From JAWXBK01 sp040878185 (GTDB taxonomy: Bacteria > Pseudomonadota > Alphaproteobacteria > Dongiales > Dongiaceae): a stretch of 64,000 nt of DNA. The stretch lies in the NCBI GenBank assembly GCA_040878185.1, contig JBBDMS010000053.1, positions 1-64,000 on the forward strand, read 5' to 3'. The notes beneath the pieces are model-generated. The model saw only the letters and a program-made list of their open reading frames with translations, was not told where the DNA came from and ran no database searches. How positions within the stretch are numbered: position 1 is the first letter of the stretch; each line of letters begins with the position of its first letter. Of this stretch, positions 9,237 to 18,361 are shown piece after piece. Made by a program: the position numbers and the translations under genes.

Positions 9237-9965
9237 TCAGGCCGCGGCGAAGCCGAGCTCGGCCAGCGCCGCTTCGATAACCGCAACATGGGCGGCGGTG
9301 CTGACCTGGAACCATTCGCCGTCATGGCGCAGACCAAACAGGCGCCCGGCCTCGATGGCGCGATCGTAAAGAACATTCATCGAGAAGGCGCCGGCGGGCG
9401 CATCGGCAAACAGACGCGGATGCAGTATCTGAATGCCGGTATAGACGAACGGCGCCACTTCCCATTGCCGGCGCCGGCGCACGCGGCCTTCCGGATCGAG
9501 GAAGAAATCGCCCGGCCCGTCATAGGCGGGCGCCGTCACCGTCGGATGCACCAGCAGAAGCCCGTCCATGCGCGTCTCGTCCCAGCAGGCCGACAACCGC
9601 TGCAGCGCCGGAATGCGGCCGTCAAGCCAGACAATCTTTGCATTGACAGCGAGGAACGGTTCGTCGCCCAGCTTCGACAATGCCTGCACGATGCCGCCGC
9701 CGGTTTCGAGAATGGTGTCCTCGCGCGAGATGGTGATGCGCGGTGCGCGGCGATTATCGAGATGCGCCTCCACTTTGTCGGCAAGATGATGCGTATTGAC
9801 CACCGCATGCTCGATGCCGAAATCCGCGAGCCGGTCGAGCGTGTGATCGATCAGGAGCTTGCCGATGACCGGCACCATCGGCTTCGGCACATTGTCGGTA
9901 AGGGGACGAAGCCGCGTGCCGTAACCGGCGGCAAGCACCATGGCGGTACGAAGATCGGCACTCAT
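9237..9965 (-). CDS. murU: Nucleotidyltransferase family protein, MurU-like (N-acetylmuramate-1-P uridylyltransferase)
   Basis: 242 residues with the nucleotidyltransferase signature LAAGYGTRLRPLT at residues 11-23 and PKPMVPV. MurU makes UDP-MurNAc from MurNAc-1-phosphate in the cell-wall recycling bypass, downstream of AmgK, the adjacent gene. The second metal site is unusual: where the family normally has VN(G/S)D, this protein reads AVNAKIVW, placing Lys at the Asp position. The C-terminal segment is WFQVSTAAH instead of the typical W(V/H)(D/H)VGTP. Activity may therefore be altered. The start ATG overlaps the amgK stop (ATGA at 9965-9962). Confidence 0.82.
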   Translation of the reverse strand: MSADLRTAMVLAAGYGTRLRPLTDNVPKPMVPVIGKLLIDHTLDRLADFGIEHAVVNTHHLADKVEAHLDNRRAPRITISREDTILETGGGIVQALSKLGDEPFLAVNAKIVWLDGRIPALQRLSACWDETRMDGLLLVHPTVTAPAYDGPGDFFLDPEGRVRRRRQWEVAPFVYTGIQILHPRLFADAPAGAFSMNVLYDRAIEAGRLFGLRHDGEWFQVSTAAHVAVIEAALAELGFAAA

Positions 9966-11041
9966 GCGACAGCTTCCCCGACGGCATTTCTTGTTTTTTC
10001 CTGCGCGTCCTGTTCGGCGACCGGTCGCAGCGATGACGGAATGCCGCGCAACGCCGGCGGCAGATGGCGATCGAACCAGGACCGGACCGGGGTCATCGCG
10101 GGATGATCGAGATCGCGCGTCACCATCGCCCAGGTCCGTGGCAGCCAGTTGAGATAGCCCGGCTTGCCGTCGCGCACCCAGAGCCGCACGAAGGTTCCAA
10201 GGATGCGCGTATTGCGCTGCGCGCCGAGCACCGCATAGCTCGCCGCGAACGCGTCGCGGTCGAGCTGAGGGAACGCGGCCAGATAACGGTCGAAACAGTG
10301 CGCGGAGAGATCGGCGCCCACGTCGCGTCGCACATCCTGCAGCAGCGACACCAGATCGAACGAGACCGGCGCCCGCGCGGCGTCCTGGAAATCGAGCAGC
10401 CCGACCTGCGCCGCGCCGCTGCGGCCCGGCAGCAGCATGAGATTGTCGACGTGATAGTCGTAATGCATCAGCCCGTCGGGAATGCGCCGTGCGACCGGCA
10501 GGGTCTGGCGCCACGCCGATTCGAACGAGCGGCGTATGGTCGCGGACGGAGCGGCGCCATGCACCGCGGGCCACAGCCATTCGAGCAGCCGCATCGCCTC
10601 GTCGACGCAGCGCGCATCGTCGAAGCTGGGCAGCCCCGCGATCTGCTCCTGCGAGAGATTGCGATGCAGATCGATCAGCGCATCGACGGCCAGCTCGTAG
10701 AGCCGCCGTTCGTCGGCGCCGCGCGCCAGCAGCCGCGTGTACGTGTCGTCGCCGAAATCCTCGATCAGCAGCAATCCGGCGGCCAGGTCTGAGGCAAAGA
10801 TCTCGGGCGCACTCAGGCCGGCGCGACGGATCAGATCGGCGACCCTCACAAACGGCCGGACATCTTCCTGCGGCGGCGGCGCATCCATCAGCACGGCGCG
10901 CGCGCGCCCATCCCCCTGGGTGCGCTCCAGCCGCTCGTAGCGGCGGAACGAGGCATCGCCCGCGAGCGGCCGGCGCACGGCATCGCCCCAGCCCGCGCGG
11001 GCGAGAAACTCGACAATCGCGCGCTCGCGACGCTCATTCAT
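9962..11041 (-). CDS. amgK: Aminoglycoside phosphotransferase-fold kinase, AmgK-like (MurNAc/GlcNAc anomeric kinase)
   Basis: 359 residues. The catalytic loop MHYDYHVDNLM (residues 192-202, catalytic Asp195) and the metal-binding LLDFQDA (Asp217) are intact; an N-terminal lobe with GDASFRRYER is also typical. AmgK phosphorylates MurNAc at C1 so that MurU can convert it to UDP-MurNAc, bypassing de novo synthesis and the fosfomycin target. Pairing with the murU-like gene by a 4-bp overlap supports this role over aminoglycoside resistance. Its start lies 8 bp inside the tsaE 3' end. Confidence 0.88.
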   Translation of the reverse strand: MNERRERAIVEFLARAGWGDAVRRPLAGDASFRRYERLERTQGDGRARAVLMDAPPPQEDVRPFVRVADLIRRAGLSAPEIFASDLAAGLLLIEDFGDDTYTRLLARGADERRLYELAVDALIDLHRNLSQEQIAGLPSFDDARCVDEAMRLLEWLWPAVHGAAPSATIRRSFESAWRQTLPVARRIPDGLMHYDYHVDNLMLLPGRSGAAQVGLLDFQDAARAPVSFDLVSLLQDVRRDVGADLSAHCFDRYLAAFPQLDRDAFAASYAVLGAQRNTRILGTFVRLWVRDGKPGYLNWLPRTWAMVTRDLDHPAMTPVRSWFDRHLPPALRGIPSSLRPVAEQDAQEKTRNAVGEAVA

Positions 11042-11525
11042 TGACAGCGATATTCCTCATTCGTGCCGCCCAGCTTCCGGTGGCGCGCAGGGTCGCGCGG
11101 CGCGAATCGGGCGTCGATCCGAATTCTAGACGAAGCGAGAGCCGTTCGGCGGGCAGCAGCGCCCCGAGCCGTTCCGGCCACTCGACCAGCACTATACCCT
11201 CGCCGAGCGCTTCCTCGAAGCCGAGCGGGCCGGTTTCGGCCGGATTTTCGATGCGGTAGAGGTCGAAATGATGGACCAAGCCGGCTTTGGTTTCATAGCT
11301 CTGCAGCAGGGTGAAAGTGGGGCTCGGCACGTCCTCGGGCTCGTCCTGCAGAGAGCGGATGAAGGCCCGCGCGAAACTGGTCTTCCCGGCACCGAGATCG
11401 CCTTCGAGCGCGATCAGATCGCCGGGCCGGGCACGCGCCGCAAGCCTTGCGGCCAGCCGTCCCAGTGCGGCCTCGTTCCCTATTGCGAGGCGGATTTCGG
11501 GTTCATGGAGGCTGCGCCCGCTCAT
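11034..11525 (-). CDS. tsaE: tRNA threonylcarbamoyladenosine biosynthesis ATPase TsaE
   Basis: 163 residues from the ATG at 11525 (MSGRSLHEPE). The P-loop EGDLGAGKTSFARAF places Lys48/Thr49; PSPTFTLLQSY, HFDLYRIENP and VEWPER are the usual TsaE motifs. It is the ATPase that works with TsaB and TsaD to form t6A at position 37 of ANN-decoding tRNAs. First gene of the tsaE-amgK-murU-addB-addA run. A start 28 codons upstream is possible, but that extension is Arg/Ala-rich and not conserved-looking. Confidence 0.93.
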   Translation of the reverse strand: MSGRSLHEPEIRLAIGNEAALGRLAARLAARARPGDLIALEGDLGAGKTSFARAFIRSLQDEPEDVPSPTFTLLQSYETKAGLVHHFDLYRIENPAETGPLGFEEALGEGIVLVEWPERLGALLPAERLSLRLEFGSTPDSRRATLRATGSWAARMRNIAVNE

Positions 11526-11747
11526 GGCGGGTTTGTAGCGACAATGCGCCGCCGGGGCCACCGCGGTTCGGCGGCGGCGAAGGGCGGCGCGAGCGGCAAA
11601 GCGCGGCAAACCGCGCCCGCGACATTAGACCGGCGCGATGCCGTTTCCCGCCCTTGCACGGCGTCGCCCGAGCGGCCATTTTGGCGCGCCGCGACGTGCG
11701 GCAAAGCCTTACGGGCGAAGGGTTTTTCTGCTGCGGGACATGATGCG

Positions 11748-12779
11748 ATGACGAACGGGACGCAGATAACGGATGTGGCGATCATCGGCGCGGGCCCGGT
11801 TGGGCTTTTTGCCGTGTTCGAATGCGGCATGCTGAAGATGAACTGTCATGTCATCGACGCGCTCGAACAGGTCGGCGGCCAGTGCGTCGCGCTCTATCCC
11901 GAAAAACCGATCTACGACATTCCGGCCTGGCCGGCGATCGACGCGCTCGCGCTGATCGAGAAGCTCGAAGAGCAGATCCAGCCCTTCCAGCCGACGTTCC
12001 ATCTCGACCAGCGCGTCGAGAAAATGACGCCGCATGGAACGCCTGGCAGCGAGCGCTGGCTGATCGAGACATCGGCGGGCACGAGGGTCGATGCGCGCGC
12101 CGTCATCATCGCGGCCGGCGTCGGCGCGTTCGGGCCGAACCGTCCGCCGCTCGACGGGCTCGAGCGGTTCGAAGGCAAGAGCGTGTTCTATCTCGTCAAA
12201 CGGCGCGAGGATTTCCGCGGCAAACGCGTCGTCATCGCGGGCGGCGGCGATTCCGCGGTCGACTGGGCGCTGTCGCTGCCCGAGGTGGCGGAGAAAGTTT
12301 ATGTCGTGCATCGGCGGCCGAAATTCCGCGCGGCGCCCGAAAGCTGCGCACGGCTCGATCAACTGGTGAAGGACGGCAAAGTCGAACTGGTCGTTCCCTA
12401 TCAGCTCGCGCGGCTCGAAGGCACCGCGGGCGGCGCGCTCACACACGTCGTCGTCGCCACGCTCGATGGCGAGGAGCGCGCGATCGAGGCGGACGTGCTG
12501 CTGCCATTTTTCGGTCTCGCGATGAATATCGGCCCGATCGCGGAATGGGGTCTCGATCTCGAGAACCGGCATATCCTTGTCGATCCAGCGACATCCGCGA
12601 CCAACCTGCCCGGCGTGTACGCGATCGGCGATATCGCGCATTACCGGAACAAGCTGAAACTCATTCTGTGCGGCTTCTCGGAAGCGGCGATGGCCGCACA
12701 TGCCATCCGCCCGCTGGTGCATCCGGGCGAGGCCTATCACTTCGAATACTCGACCACCAGCGGCGTGCCGGCGGCTTAA
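11748..12779 (+). CDS. Ferredoxin/flavodoxin--NADP+ reductase (thioredoxin-reductase-like type)
   Basis: 343 residues from the ATG at 11748. FAD-binding Rossmann motif DVAIIGAGPVGLFAV at the N-terminus, the diagnostic segment VGGQCVALYPEKPIYDIP near residue 45, and a second dinucleotide motif VVIAGGGDSAVDWAL near residue 165. No CxxC redox pair is present where thioredoxin reductase would have one, so it belongs to the TrxR-like FNR group, which passes electrons between NADPH and ferredoxin or flavodoxin. It is divergent from tsaE. Bfd, encoded at 28.2 kb, could be a partner, but that is inference. Confidence 0.88.
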   Translation: MTNGTQITDVAIIGAGPVGLFAVFECGMLKMNCHVIDALEQVGGQCVALYPEKPIYDIPAWPAIDALALIEKLEEQIQPFQPTFHLDQRVEKMTPHGTPGSERWLIETSAGTRVDARAVIIAAGVGAFGPNRPPLDGLERFEGKSVFYLVKRREDFRGKRVVIAGGGDSAVDWALSLPEVAEKVYVVHRRPKFRAAPESCARLDQLVKDGKVELVVPYQLARLEGTAGGALTHVVVATLDGEERAIEADVLLPFFGLAMNIGPIAEWGLDLENRHILVDPATSATNLPGVYAIGDIAHYRNKLKLILCGFSEAAMAAHAIRPLVHPGEAYHFEYSTTSGVPAA

Positions 12780-12930
12780 GCCCCGCGCCCTACCCGCAGC
12801 AGGAGAGGAGGGCCGAAACCGCGCCCGGTCCAGCGCTTATCAGCCCGCGTGGCCCGCCCCGCAGGGCCGTACGGCACCGCATACCCCGCTCTCGCCGCGC
12901 CACCGGTCCACACCCTGGCAGCGGCCCGGA

Positions 12931-12960
12931 TTGCAATTGCAAATAGTTCTCATTAACAAT
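12931..12960 (+). promoter_or_regulatory. Putative Fur box and overlapping promoter of the imelysin/DHOR operon
   Basis: The segment TGCAAATAGTTCTCATTAA (12939-12957) resembles Fur sites; its complement reads TTAATGAGAACTATTTGCA. A possible promoter TTGCAA (12931-12936) - 17 bp - TAACAA (12954-12959) lies over it, so a bound repressor would block RNA polymerase. It stands 107 bp before the first imelysin gene. Irr or another iron regulator is an alternative. Confidence 0.6.
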
Positions 12961-13066
12961 AGCGCCGCCTGGAAGGCACGTCCGGGCTCCTTGCGGCGGC
13001 GCGCTGCCGGCCCCGCCGCCATCATCATGGGGACATCGCCCGGGCGGCCCCGAGGAGCTGAAAAGA

Positions 13067-14368
13067 ATGACGAACTTGCTACGTCTTTGCGCCCGCGGTC
13101 CGATTGTCGCCGCTGCGCTGGTTTCCGCGCTGGCGCTGGCCGGCCCTGCTTTCGCCCACGGACCGGATCGCGAAGCGGTCGCCGACACCTATGGCGATAT
13201 CGCCGAAGCGATGTATGCCGATGCACTCGCCCGGGCGCACGAACTCGATGCCGCGATCGACATCTTCGTCGCCGCACCCAGCGCCGACGGACTGGCGGTG
13301 GCGCGCAAAGCGTGGCTTGCCGCGCGCGAACCCTATCAGCAGACGGAGGTCTATCGCTTCGGCAACGCCATCGTCGACAATTGGGAAGGCAAGGTGAATG
13401 CCTGGCCGCTCGACGAAGGGCTGATCGACTATGTCGATAGGGCGTCCTATGGCGATGCGTCGGACGAGAATCCGCTTTATACGGCGAACGTGGTCGCGAG
13501 CGACCAGCTCCAGTACGGCGCCGACACGATCGACACCGCCGCGATCACCAAGGAGCTCCTATCGAATTCGCTGCATGAAGTGGGTCAGGTCGAATCCAAT
13601 GTCGCGACCGGCTATCACGCGATCGAGTTTCTGCTCTGGGGCCAGGATCTGCACGGTACCGACGCGGGTGCCGGCGAACGGCCCTGGACCGACTACGCGA
13701 CCGGCAGCGACTGCACCAACGGCAGTTGCGAACGCCGCGCCGCCTATCTCGCGACCGCGTCGGATCTGCTGGTCGACGATCTGACCTGGATGGCCTCGCA
13801 ATGGCAGGATGGCGGTGCCGCCCGACAGGCGCTCGCCGATGCCGGTCCGGACGGCGCCGTTTCGTCGATGCTGACCGGGCTCGGCAGCCTTTCCTACGGC
13901 GAGCTCGCGGGCGAGCGCATGCAGCTCGGTCTGCTGCTGCACGATCCCGAGGAAGAGCATGACTGCTTCTCCGACAACACGCATATGTCGCATTACTACG
14001 ACATCGTCGGCATGCGTTCGGTCTATCTCGGCAAGTACACGCGCATCGACGGCACGGTCGTATCCGGGCCGAGCCTCTCGGAGCTGGTCGCGGCGAGCGA
14101 TCCCGATCTCGACGCGAGCTTGCGCGCCGAACTCGATTCGACGGTCGCCGCGGCGCAGGCAATGGTCGATCGCGCCGGTTCGGTCGAGGCCTATGACCAG
14201 ATGATTGGCGAAGGCAACGACGAGGGCAACGCCACGGTGCAGGCGGTGATCGATGCGCTGACGGTGCAGACCCGCTCGATCGAACGCGCAGTCGCGACTC
14301 TTTCGCTCGAGCCGATCGCCTTCGAAGGGTCGGACAGCCTCGATAATCCGGAAGCCGTCTTCCAGTGA
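13067..14368 (+). CDS. Imelysin family (peptidase M75-like) periplasmic iron-regulated protein
   Basis: 433 residues with a signal peptide ending PAFA-HG near residue 27. The imelysin GxHxxE signature is present as GYHAIEFLLWGQD (His184, Glu187), and NAWPLDEGLIDYV and the segment around HYYDIVGMRSVYLG are family landmarks. Imelysins are two-repeat helical periplasmic proteins of iron uptake systems, related to EfeO; peptidase activity is doubtful. It is first of four co-oriented genes behind a putative Fur site. The stop overlaps the GTG of the next gene (GTGA). Confidence 0.9.
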   Translation: MTNLLRLCARGPIVAAALVSALALAGPAFAHGPDREAVADTYGDIAEAMYADALARAHELDAAIDIFVAAPSADGLAVARKAWLAAREPYQQTEVYRFGNAIVDNWEGKVNAWPLDEGLIDYVDRASYGDASDENPLYTANVVASDQLQYGADTIDTAAITKELLSNSLHEVGQVESNVATGYHAIEFLLWGQDLHGTDAGAGERPWTDYATGSDCTNGSCERRAAYLATASDLLVDDLTWMASQWQDGGAARQALADAGPDGAVSSMLTGLGSLSYGELAGERMQLGLLLHDPEEEHDCFSDNTHMSHYYDIVGMRSVYLGKYTRIDGTVVSGPSLSELVAASDPDLDASLRAELDSTVAAAQAMVDRAGSVEAYDQMIGEGNDEGNATVQAVIDALTVQTRSIERAVATLSLEPIAFEGSDSLDNPEAVFQ

Positions 14369-15933
14369 TCGAAACGGGCGATCGCCCGGCTTTCTTCCGA
14401 CGACGCAGACACGCCATCGTCGCCACGGTTTTTCTTGCCGCGGCGGCGGTGGCGATCGCCGGCTCCGGGTCGGCGCCTCATGCCGACGATACACCGCGCA
14501 GCCTTGAGGATGCCGAGCGGGTCGCCGCAGTGACCCAGCCGACGACCGATTTTTCCAAAGCCGAACCCTTTGAAACCAATTCCGGCGGCGGCGCCACGAC
14601 GAACAAGCCGCTGAATGCCAGCGTGTTCTCGCATCCCTCGGGCAACATGGACTTCGAACGCCAGCTCGATTTCCGCGTTGGCGATGGCATCTTCCGCAAG
14701 CTCTGGATTTCCGCGCCGTCCTCGACGACCTCGTCGGACGGGCTCGGCCCTTTGTTCAACGCGCGATCCTGCCAGACCTGCCATCTGAAGGACGGGCGCG
14801 GATCGCCGCCCGCGATGCCAGACGAAGCGGCGGTCGCCCTCTTTTTGCGCCTCTCGATACCGCCGCAGAGCGAGGCCGACGAGGCTGTGCTCGCGGATTT
14901 CACGCAACCTTCGATTCCCGAACCGAATTACGGCGGCCAGCTGCAGCCGTTTTCGGTCGCCGGCATCGAAGCCGAAGGCCGCATGAACGTGACCTATACG
15001 GAGCTGCCGGTCGAACTCGCCGACGGCACGATCGTCACCCTGCGCGCGCCGCATTATGAAGCGATCGATCTCAATTACGGGCCGATGCATCAAGATGTGA
15101 TGATCTCGCCGCGGCTCGCGCCGCCGATGATCGGCATGGGCCTGCTCGAGACGATTCCCGATTACGACATTCTCGCCCACGCCGATCCCGACGACAGCGA
15201 CGGCGACGGCATTTCGGGCGCTGCGAACTGGCTGCGCAATCCGGAAGCGGATCTCCTCATGCTCGGTCGTTTCGGCTGGAAGGCGGGTATGCCGAGCGTC
15301 GCGCTGCAGACCGCACACGCCTTCGCCGGCGATATCGGCATCGCCTCGACGCTCGCCCCCGTCTGGGCCGGCGATTGCACCGGCACACAGAGCGCGTGCC
15401 GCGAAGCACCCGACGGCCGCGATCCCGACGAAAGCACCGAGGTCACGAATGCGATGTTCGATCTCGTCGTCTTCTACGCGCGCAATCTCGGCGTGCCGGC
15501 GCGGCGCGATGTCGATGATCCGCAGGTGCTTGCCGGCAAGCAACTGTTCTACGATTCCGGTTGCATCGGCTGTCACGTTCCGAAGTTCGTGACCGCGCGC
15601 GCAGTGGAGCTGGGCGGCGAACCCGAGCAATCCTTCCAACTCATCTTCCCCTATACCGACCTGCTGCTGCACGACATGGGCGAGGGCCTCGCCGATCATC
15701 GGCCCGAGAGTGCTGCATCGGGCCGCGAATGGCGCACCGCGCCGCTCTGGGGCATCGGGCTCGCCGAAACGGTCGGCGGCGGTCGCGCGCATTATTTGCA
15801 TGACGGGCGGGCCGAGACGATGCTCGAGGCGATCCTCTGGCATGGCGGCGAAGCCGACGCGGCGAAACAGAAGGTGATTGCAATGACGAGCACGGAACGG
15901 GAAGCGCTGATCGCCTTCCTGCGATCGCTATGA
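14365..15933 (+). CDS. Di-haem oxidoreductase family protein (DHOR, putative thiol oxidoreductase)
   Basis: 522 residues from a GTG at 14365. One N-terminal hydrophobic stretch (residues 17-33) acts as signal or anchor. Two c-type haem motifs are seen: CQTCH at 136-140 and CIGCH at 400-404. LFNARSCQTCHLKDGRG and the C-terminal HDMGEGLAD and LWGIGLAETVGG are typical of the DHOR family. It is a periplasmic cytochrome; in imelysin operons it is thought to take part in iron redox cycling. Overlaps both neighbours by 4 bp, so the operon is tightly coupled. Confidence 0.9.
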   Translation: MIETGDRPAFFRRRRHAIVATVFLAAAAVAIAGSGSAPHADDTPRSLEDAERVAAVTQPTTDFSKAEPFETNSGGGATTNKPLNASVFSHPSGNMDFERQLDFRVGDGIFRKLWISAPSSTTSSDGLGPLFNARSCQTCHLKDGRGSPPAMPDEAAVALFLRLSIPPQSEADEAVLADFTQPSIPEPNYGGQLQPFSVAGIEAEGRMNVTYTELPVELADGTIVTLRAPHYEAIDLNYGPMHQDVMISPRLAPPMIGMGLLETIPDYDILAHADPDDSDGDGISGAANWLRNPEADLLMLGRFGWKAGMPSVALQTAHAFAGDIGIASTLAPVWAGDCTGTQSACREAPDGRDPDESTEVTNAMFDLVVFYARNLGVPARRDVDDPQVLAGKQLFYDSGCIGCHVPKFVTARAVELGGEPEQSFQLIFPYTDLLLHDMGEGLADHRPESAASGREWRTAPLWGIGLAETVGGGRAHYLHDGRAETMLEAILWHGGEADAAKQKVIAMTSTEREALIAFLRSL

Positions 15934-17060
15934 GAGCGCTGTATGCGGCGACGCTCGCCGTTGCCATTCTGCTGCCCGCAAAGCCGGGCACGGCGGCCGA
16001 CCTCGACGATGCGACCTATGGTGCGCTCAACGAGGCGCTGATCGCCGGTCATCTGCTGCCGCGCTTCGCCGATCTGGCCGGTGCTACCGCGTTGCTCGAT
16101 GCGACGGCGGAACGCGTCTGCGCCGCACCCGATGCGACGGGCATCGAGGAGTTGCGCACCGCCTATAACATGACGGGCGATTCCTGGGAGCATGTCGCGC
16201 ATCTGCGCTTCGGCCCGGCCGAGTTGCTGATGCGCGCGATGCGCTTTTCCTTCTGGCCCGATCCCAAGGATGCGACCGGCGGCGCTGTTCTCGAACGGCT
16301 CGAGGCCGGCGATCCTACCATGCTGACGACGGATGCGATCGCCGACGGCAGCGTCGCGGCGCAGGGCCTGCCCGCGTTCGAACGCCTGCTCTATGACGAA
16401 GGCGCGGATGCGGCATTTCTTGCCGGCGACGAGGCGGCGCATTTCCGCTGCGCCTATGTCGTCGCGATCGCCGGCAATCTCGATGTGATGGCGCAGGGCC
16501 TGCACGCGGACTGGGGCAGCCTGCCCGCCGACGGCGTTGAGAGCAGCGGATTTGCCGCCGATCTGATGCGGGCTGGCACCGATCCCGATTACTATTATCG
16601 GAGCCAGAAGGATGTGACCGTCGAGCTGTTCAAGAGCCTGTACACCGCGGTTGAGCGCGTCGCCGACCGCAAACTGGCGCGCCCGCTCGGCGACACGATA
16701 GAGACCGCGATGCCGCGTCTCGCCGAAGCCTGGCGCAGCGAACGCTCGATCGCAAACATCCGCATCGACATCGACAATGCCCGCTCGATGTACGAACTCG
16801 CCGGCGGCTTCGGCGACGCGGTCGCCGGTCCGGCTGGCGACGCCGAACTCGATGCGCTGATGCGCCGCGCCTTCGCCCAAATACTGGCCACTGCCGACAG
16901 CATCGAGATGAGCCTGCAGGCCGCCATCGCCGATCCGGCCGAGCGGCTCAAGATCGAACGGCTCGCGCTCGAAACCAAGGCGCTGAAGGCGATCATGGTG
17001 CAGCGTCTCGCGCCCGCGCTCGGGATTCCGATCGGCTTCAACGCCCTCGACGGCGATTGA
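15930..17060 (+). CDS. Second imelysin family periplasmic protein
   Basis: 376 residues with a signal peptide (LYAATLAVAILLPAKPGTAA). Imelysin-like helical pattern with TAYNMTGDSWEHVAHLRFGP near residues 75-95, QGLPAFERLLYDEGAD near 150, and a C-terminal repeat ALETKALKAIMVQRLAPALGIPIGFNALDGD, which is characteristic of the shorter imelysin in DHOR operons. The exact GxHxxE motif of the first imelysin is replaced by a GLPAFE version. Its ATG overlaps the DHOR stop by 4 bp. Confidence 0.87.
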   Translation: MRALYAATLAVAILLPAKPGTAADLDDATYGALNEALIAGHLLPRFADLAGATALLDATAERVCAAPDATGIEELRTAYNMTGDSWEHVAHLRFGPAELLMRAMRFSFWPDPKDATGGAVLERLEAGDPTMLTTDAIADGSVAAQGLPAFERLLYDEGADAAFLAGDEAAHFRCAYVVAIAGNLDVMAQGLHADWGSLPADGVESSGFAADLMRAGTDPDYYYRSQKDVTVELFKSLYTAVERVADRKLARPLGDTIETAMPRLAEAWRSERSIANIRIDIDNARSMYELAGGFGDAVAGPAGDAELDALMRRAFAQILATADSIEMSLQAAIADPAERLKIERLALETKALKAIMVQRLAPALGIPIGFNALDGD

Positions 17061-17079
17061 GCCCGGACCCACCGGAACG

Positions 17080-18243
17080 ATGCGCCAGCGAACCAACATC
17101 CTCCGCCTCTCGCGCCGGCATTTTCTCGGCACTGGCGCCGCCTTGTTCGCAACGGGCATCGCGCCGCGCGCCTTCGCAGGCATACCGGCCGTGCGGTTCC
17201 TGAGCGCACGGGGTGGCGACGGCGATTCCTGGTTCGCAACCGGCTTCGATGCGAACGGCGCGATTGCCTTCGATCTCGCCATCGAGGCGCGCGGACACGG
17301 CGCGGCCCGGGATCGGGCGACGGGGGAGACGCTGCTCTTTGCGCGCCGGCCCGGCGATTTCGCGCTCGTGATCGACACGCAGGCCGGCACGATCCGGCAG
17401 CGGATCGACGCCAGTCCCGGCCGTTACTTCAACGGGCATGGAATCTTTTCAGCCGACGGCACCCGTCTCTTCACGACCGAAACCGCAAGCGATACCGGCG
17501 ACGGACTGATCGGCATCTACGATGCGACGGCACATTATTCGCGCATCGGCGAATTCGCCTCGGGCGGGCTCGATCCGCACGATATGCGCCGCCTGCCGGA
17601 CGGTCGTCTGGTCGTTGCCAATGGCGGGCTGCTGACCGATCCGGCGGAACCGGGCATCAAGCTCAACGTCGCGACAATGACATCCTCGCTCGCGATCCTC
17701 GATCCGCGCGACGGGACGATCGAGCATTCGTTCCGCGTCGCACCGTCCTTGTTCCAGTTGAGCCTGCGCCATCTCGCGCTGGATGCCGAAGGCGGCGTCG
17801 CGGTCGCGATGCAGTATGAAGGACCGGCCGTCGATCATGTGCCGCTGGTCGCTTATCTCGCACCGGGCGCGCGCGATCTCGTGGCGCTCGATCCGCCGGC
17901 GCCGGTGCTGCGCCAGCTCGATCAATATTGCGGCAGCGCCGCCGTCGATGCGTCCGGCCGCCTGCTTGCCGTCACCAGTCCGCGTGGCGGGATCGCGGCG
18001 TTCTGGGATCTGCCGGCGCAGCGCTTCCTCGGCACGACCACGCTGGCCGACGGCTGCGGCATCGCCGCTGCCGGGATTTCGGGCGAAGCGGCAGACGATG
18101 GGGCGGGCGCATTCCTCTTTTCGAGCGGACTCGGCGGGCTCCTGCGCTGCGAGCCGGCGGCGGATCAAGCGACGATCCTGATCGAGTCCGACCCGCTCGC
18201 GCCGACGATCCGCTGGGACAATCACATACTCGCGCTGGGGTGA
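17080..18243 (+). CDS. DUF1513 domain-containing Tat-exported protein
   Basis: 387 residues. The N-terminus carries a twin-arginine signal (SRRHFLG followed by a hydrophobic stretch and a cleavage-like AFA near residue 30). The rest is a DUF1513 beta-propeller-like domain with HGIFSADGTRLFTTETA and DPHDMRRLPDGRLVVANGG. It is the usual fourth member of imelysin-DHOR-imelysin-DUF1513 operons. Tat export suggests it folds, perhaps with a cofactor, before reaching the periplasm. The molecular role is unknown. The gene starts 19 bp after the second imelysin. Confidence 0.9.
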   Translation: MRQRTNILRLSRRHFLGTGAALFATGIAPRAFAGIPAVRFLSARGGDGDSWFATGFDANGAIAFDLAIEARGHGAARDRATGETLLFARRPGDFALVIDTQAGTIRQRIDASPGRYFNGHGIFSADGTRLFTTETASDTGDGLIGIYDATAHYSRIGEFASGGLDPHDMRRLPDGRLVVANGGLLTDPAEPGIKLNVATMTSSLAILDPRDGTIEHSFRVAPSLFQLSLRHLALDAEGGVAVAMQYEGPAVDHVPLVAYLAPGARDLVALDPPAPVLRQLDQYCGSAAVDASGRLLAVTSPRGGIAAFWDLPAQRFLGTTTLADGCGIAAAGISGEAADDGAGAFLFSSGLGGLLRCEPAADQATILIESDPLAPTIRWDNHILALG

Positions 18244-18260
18244 GGCGCTTCATTAAGTGC

Positions 18261-18342
18261 CCTCATCCTTCGACAAGCTCAGGATGAGACGATAGATAGG
18301 AAGCGAACAATGTCCTCATGCTGAGCTTGTCGAAGCATGAGG
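18261..18342. repeat. Inverted pair of CTTCGACAAGCTCAG elements, likely bidirectional terminator
   Basis: Two copies in opposite orientation (18261-18288 and 18313-18342) contain the core CTTCGACAAGCTCAG / CTGAGCTTGTCGAAG, each bounded by CTCAT...ATGAG. They sit between the convergent DUF1513 and ahcY genes and can fold into one long stem. Short palindromic elements with this core are widespread between genes in alphaproteobacteria. Confidence 0.75.
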
Positions 18343-18361
18343 CCGCGCCGAAGCCCCGCGC

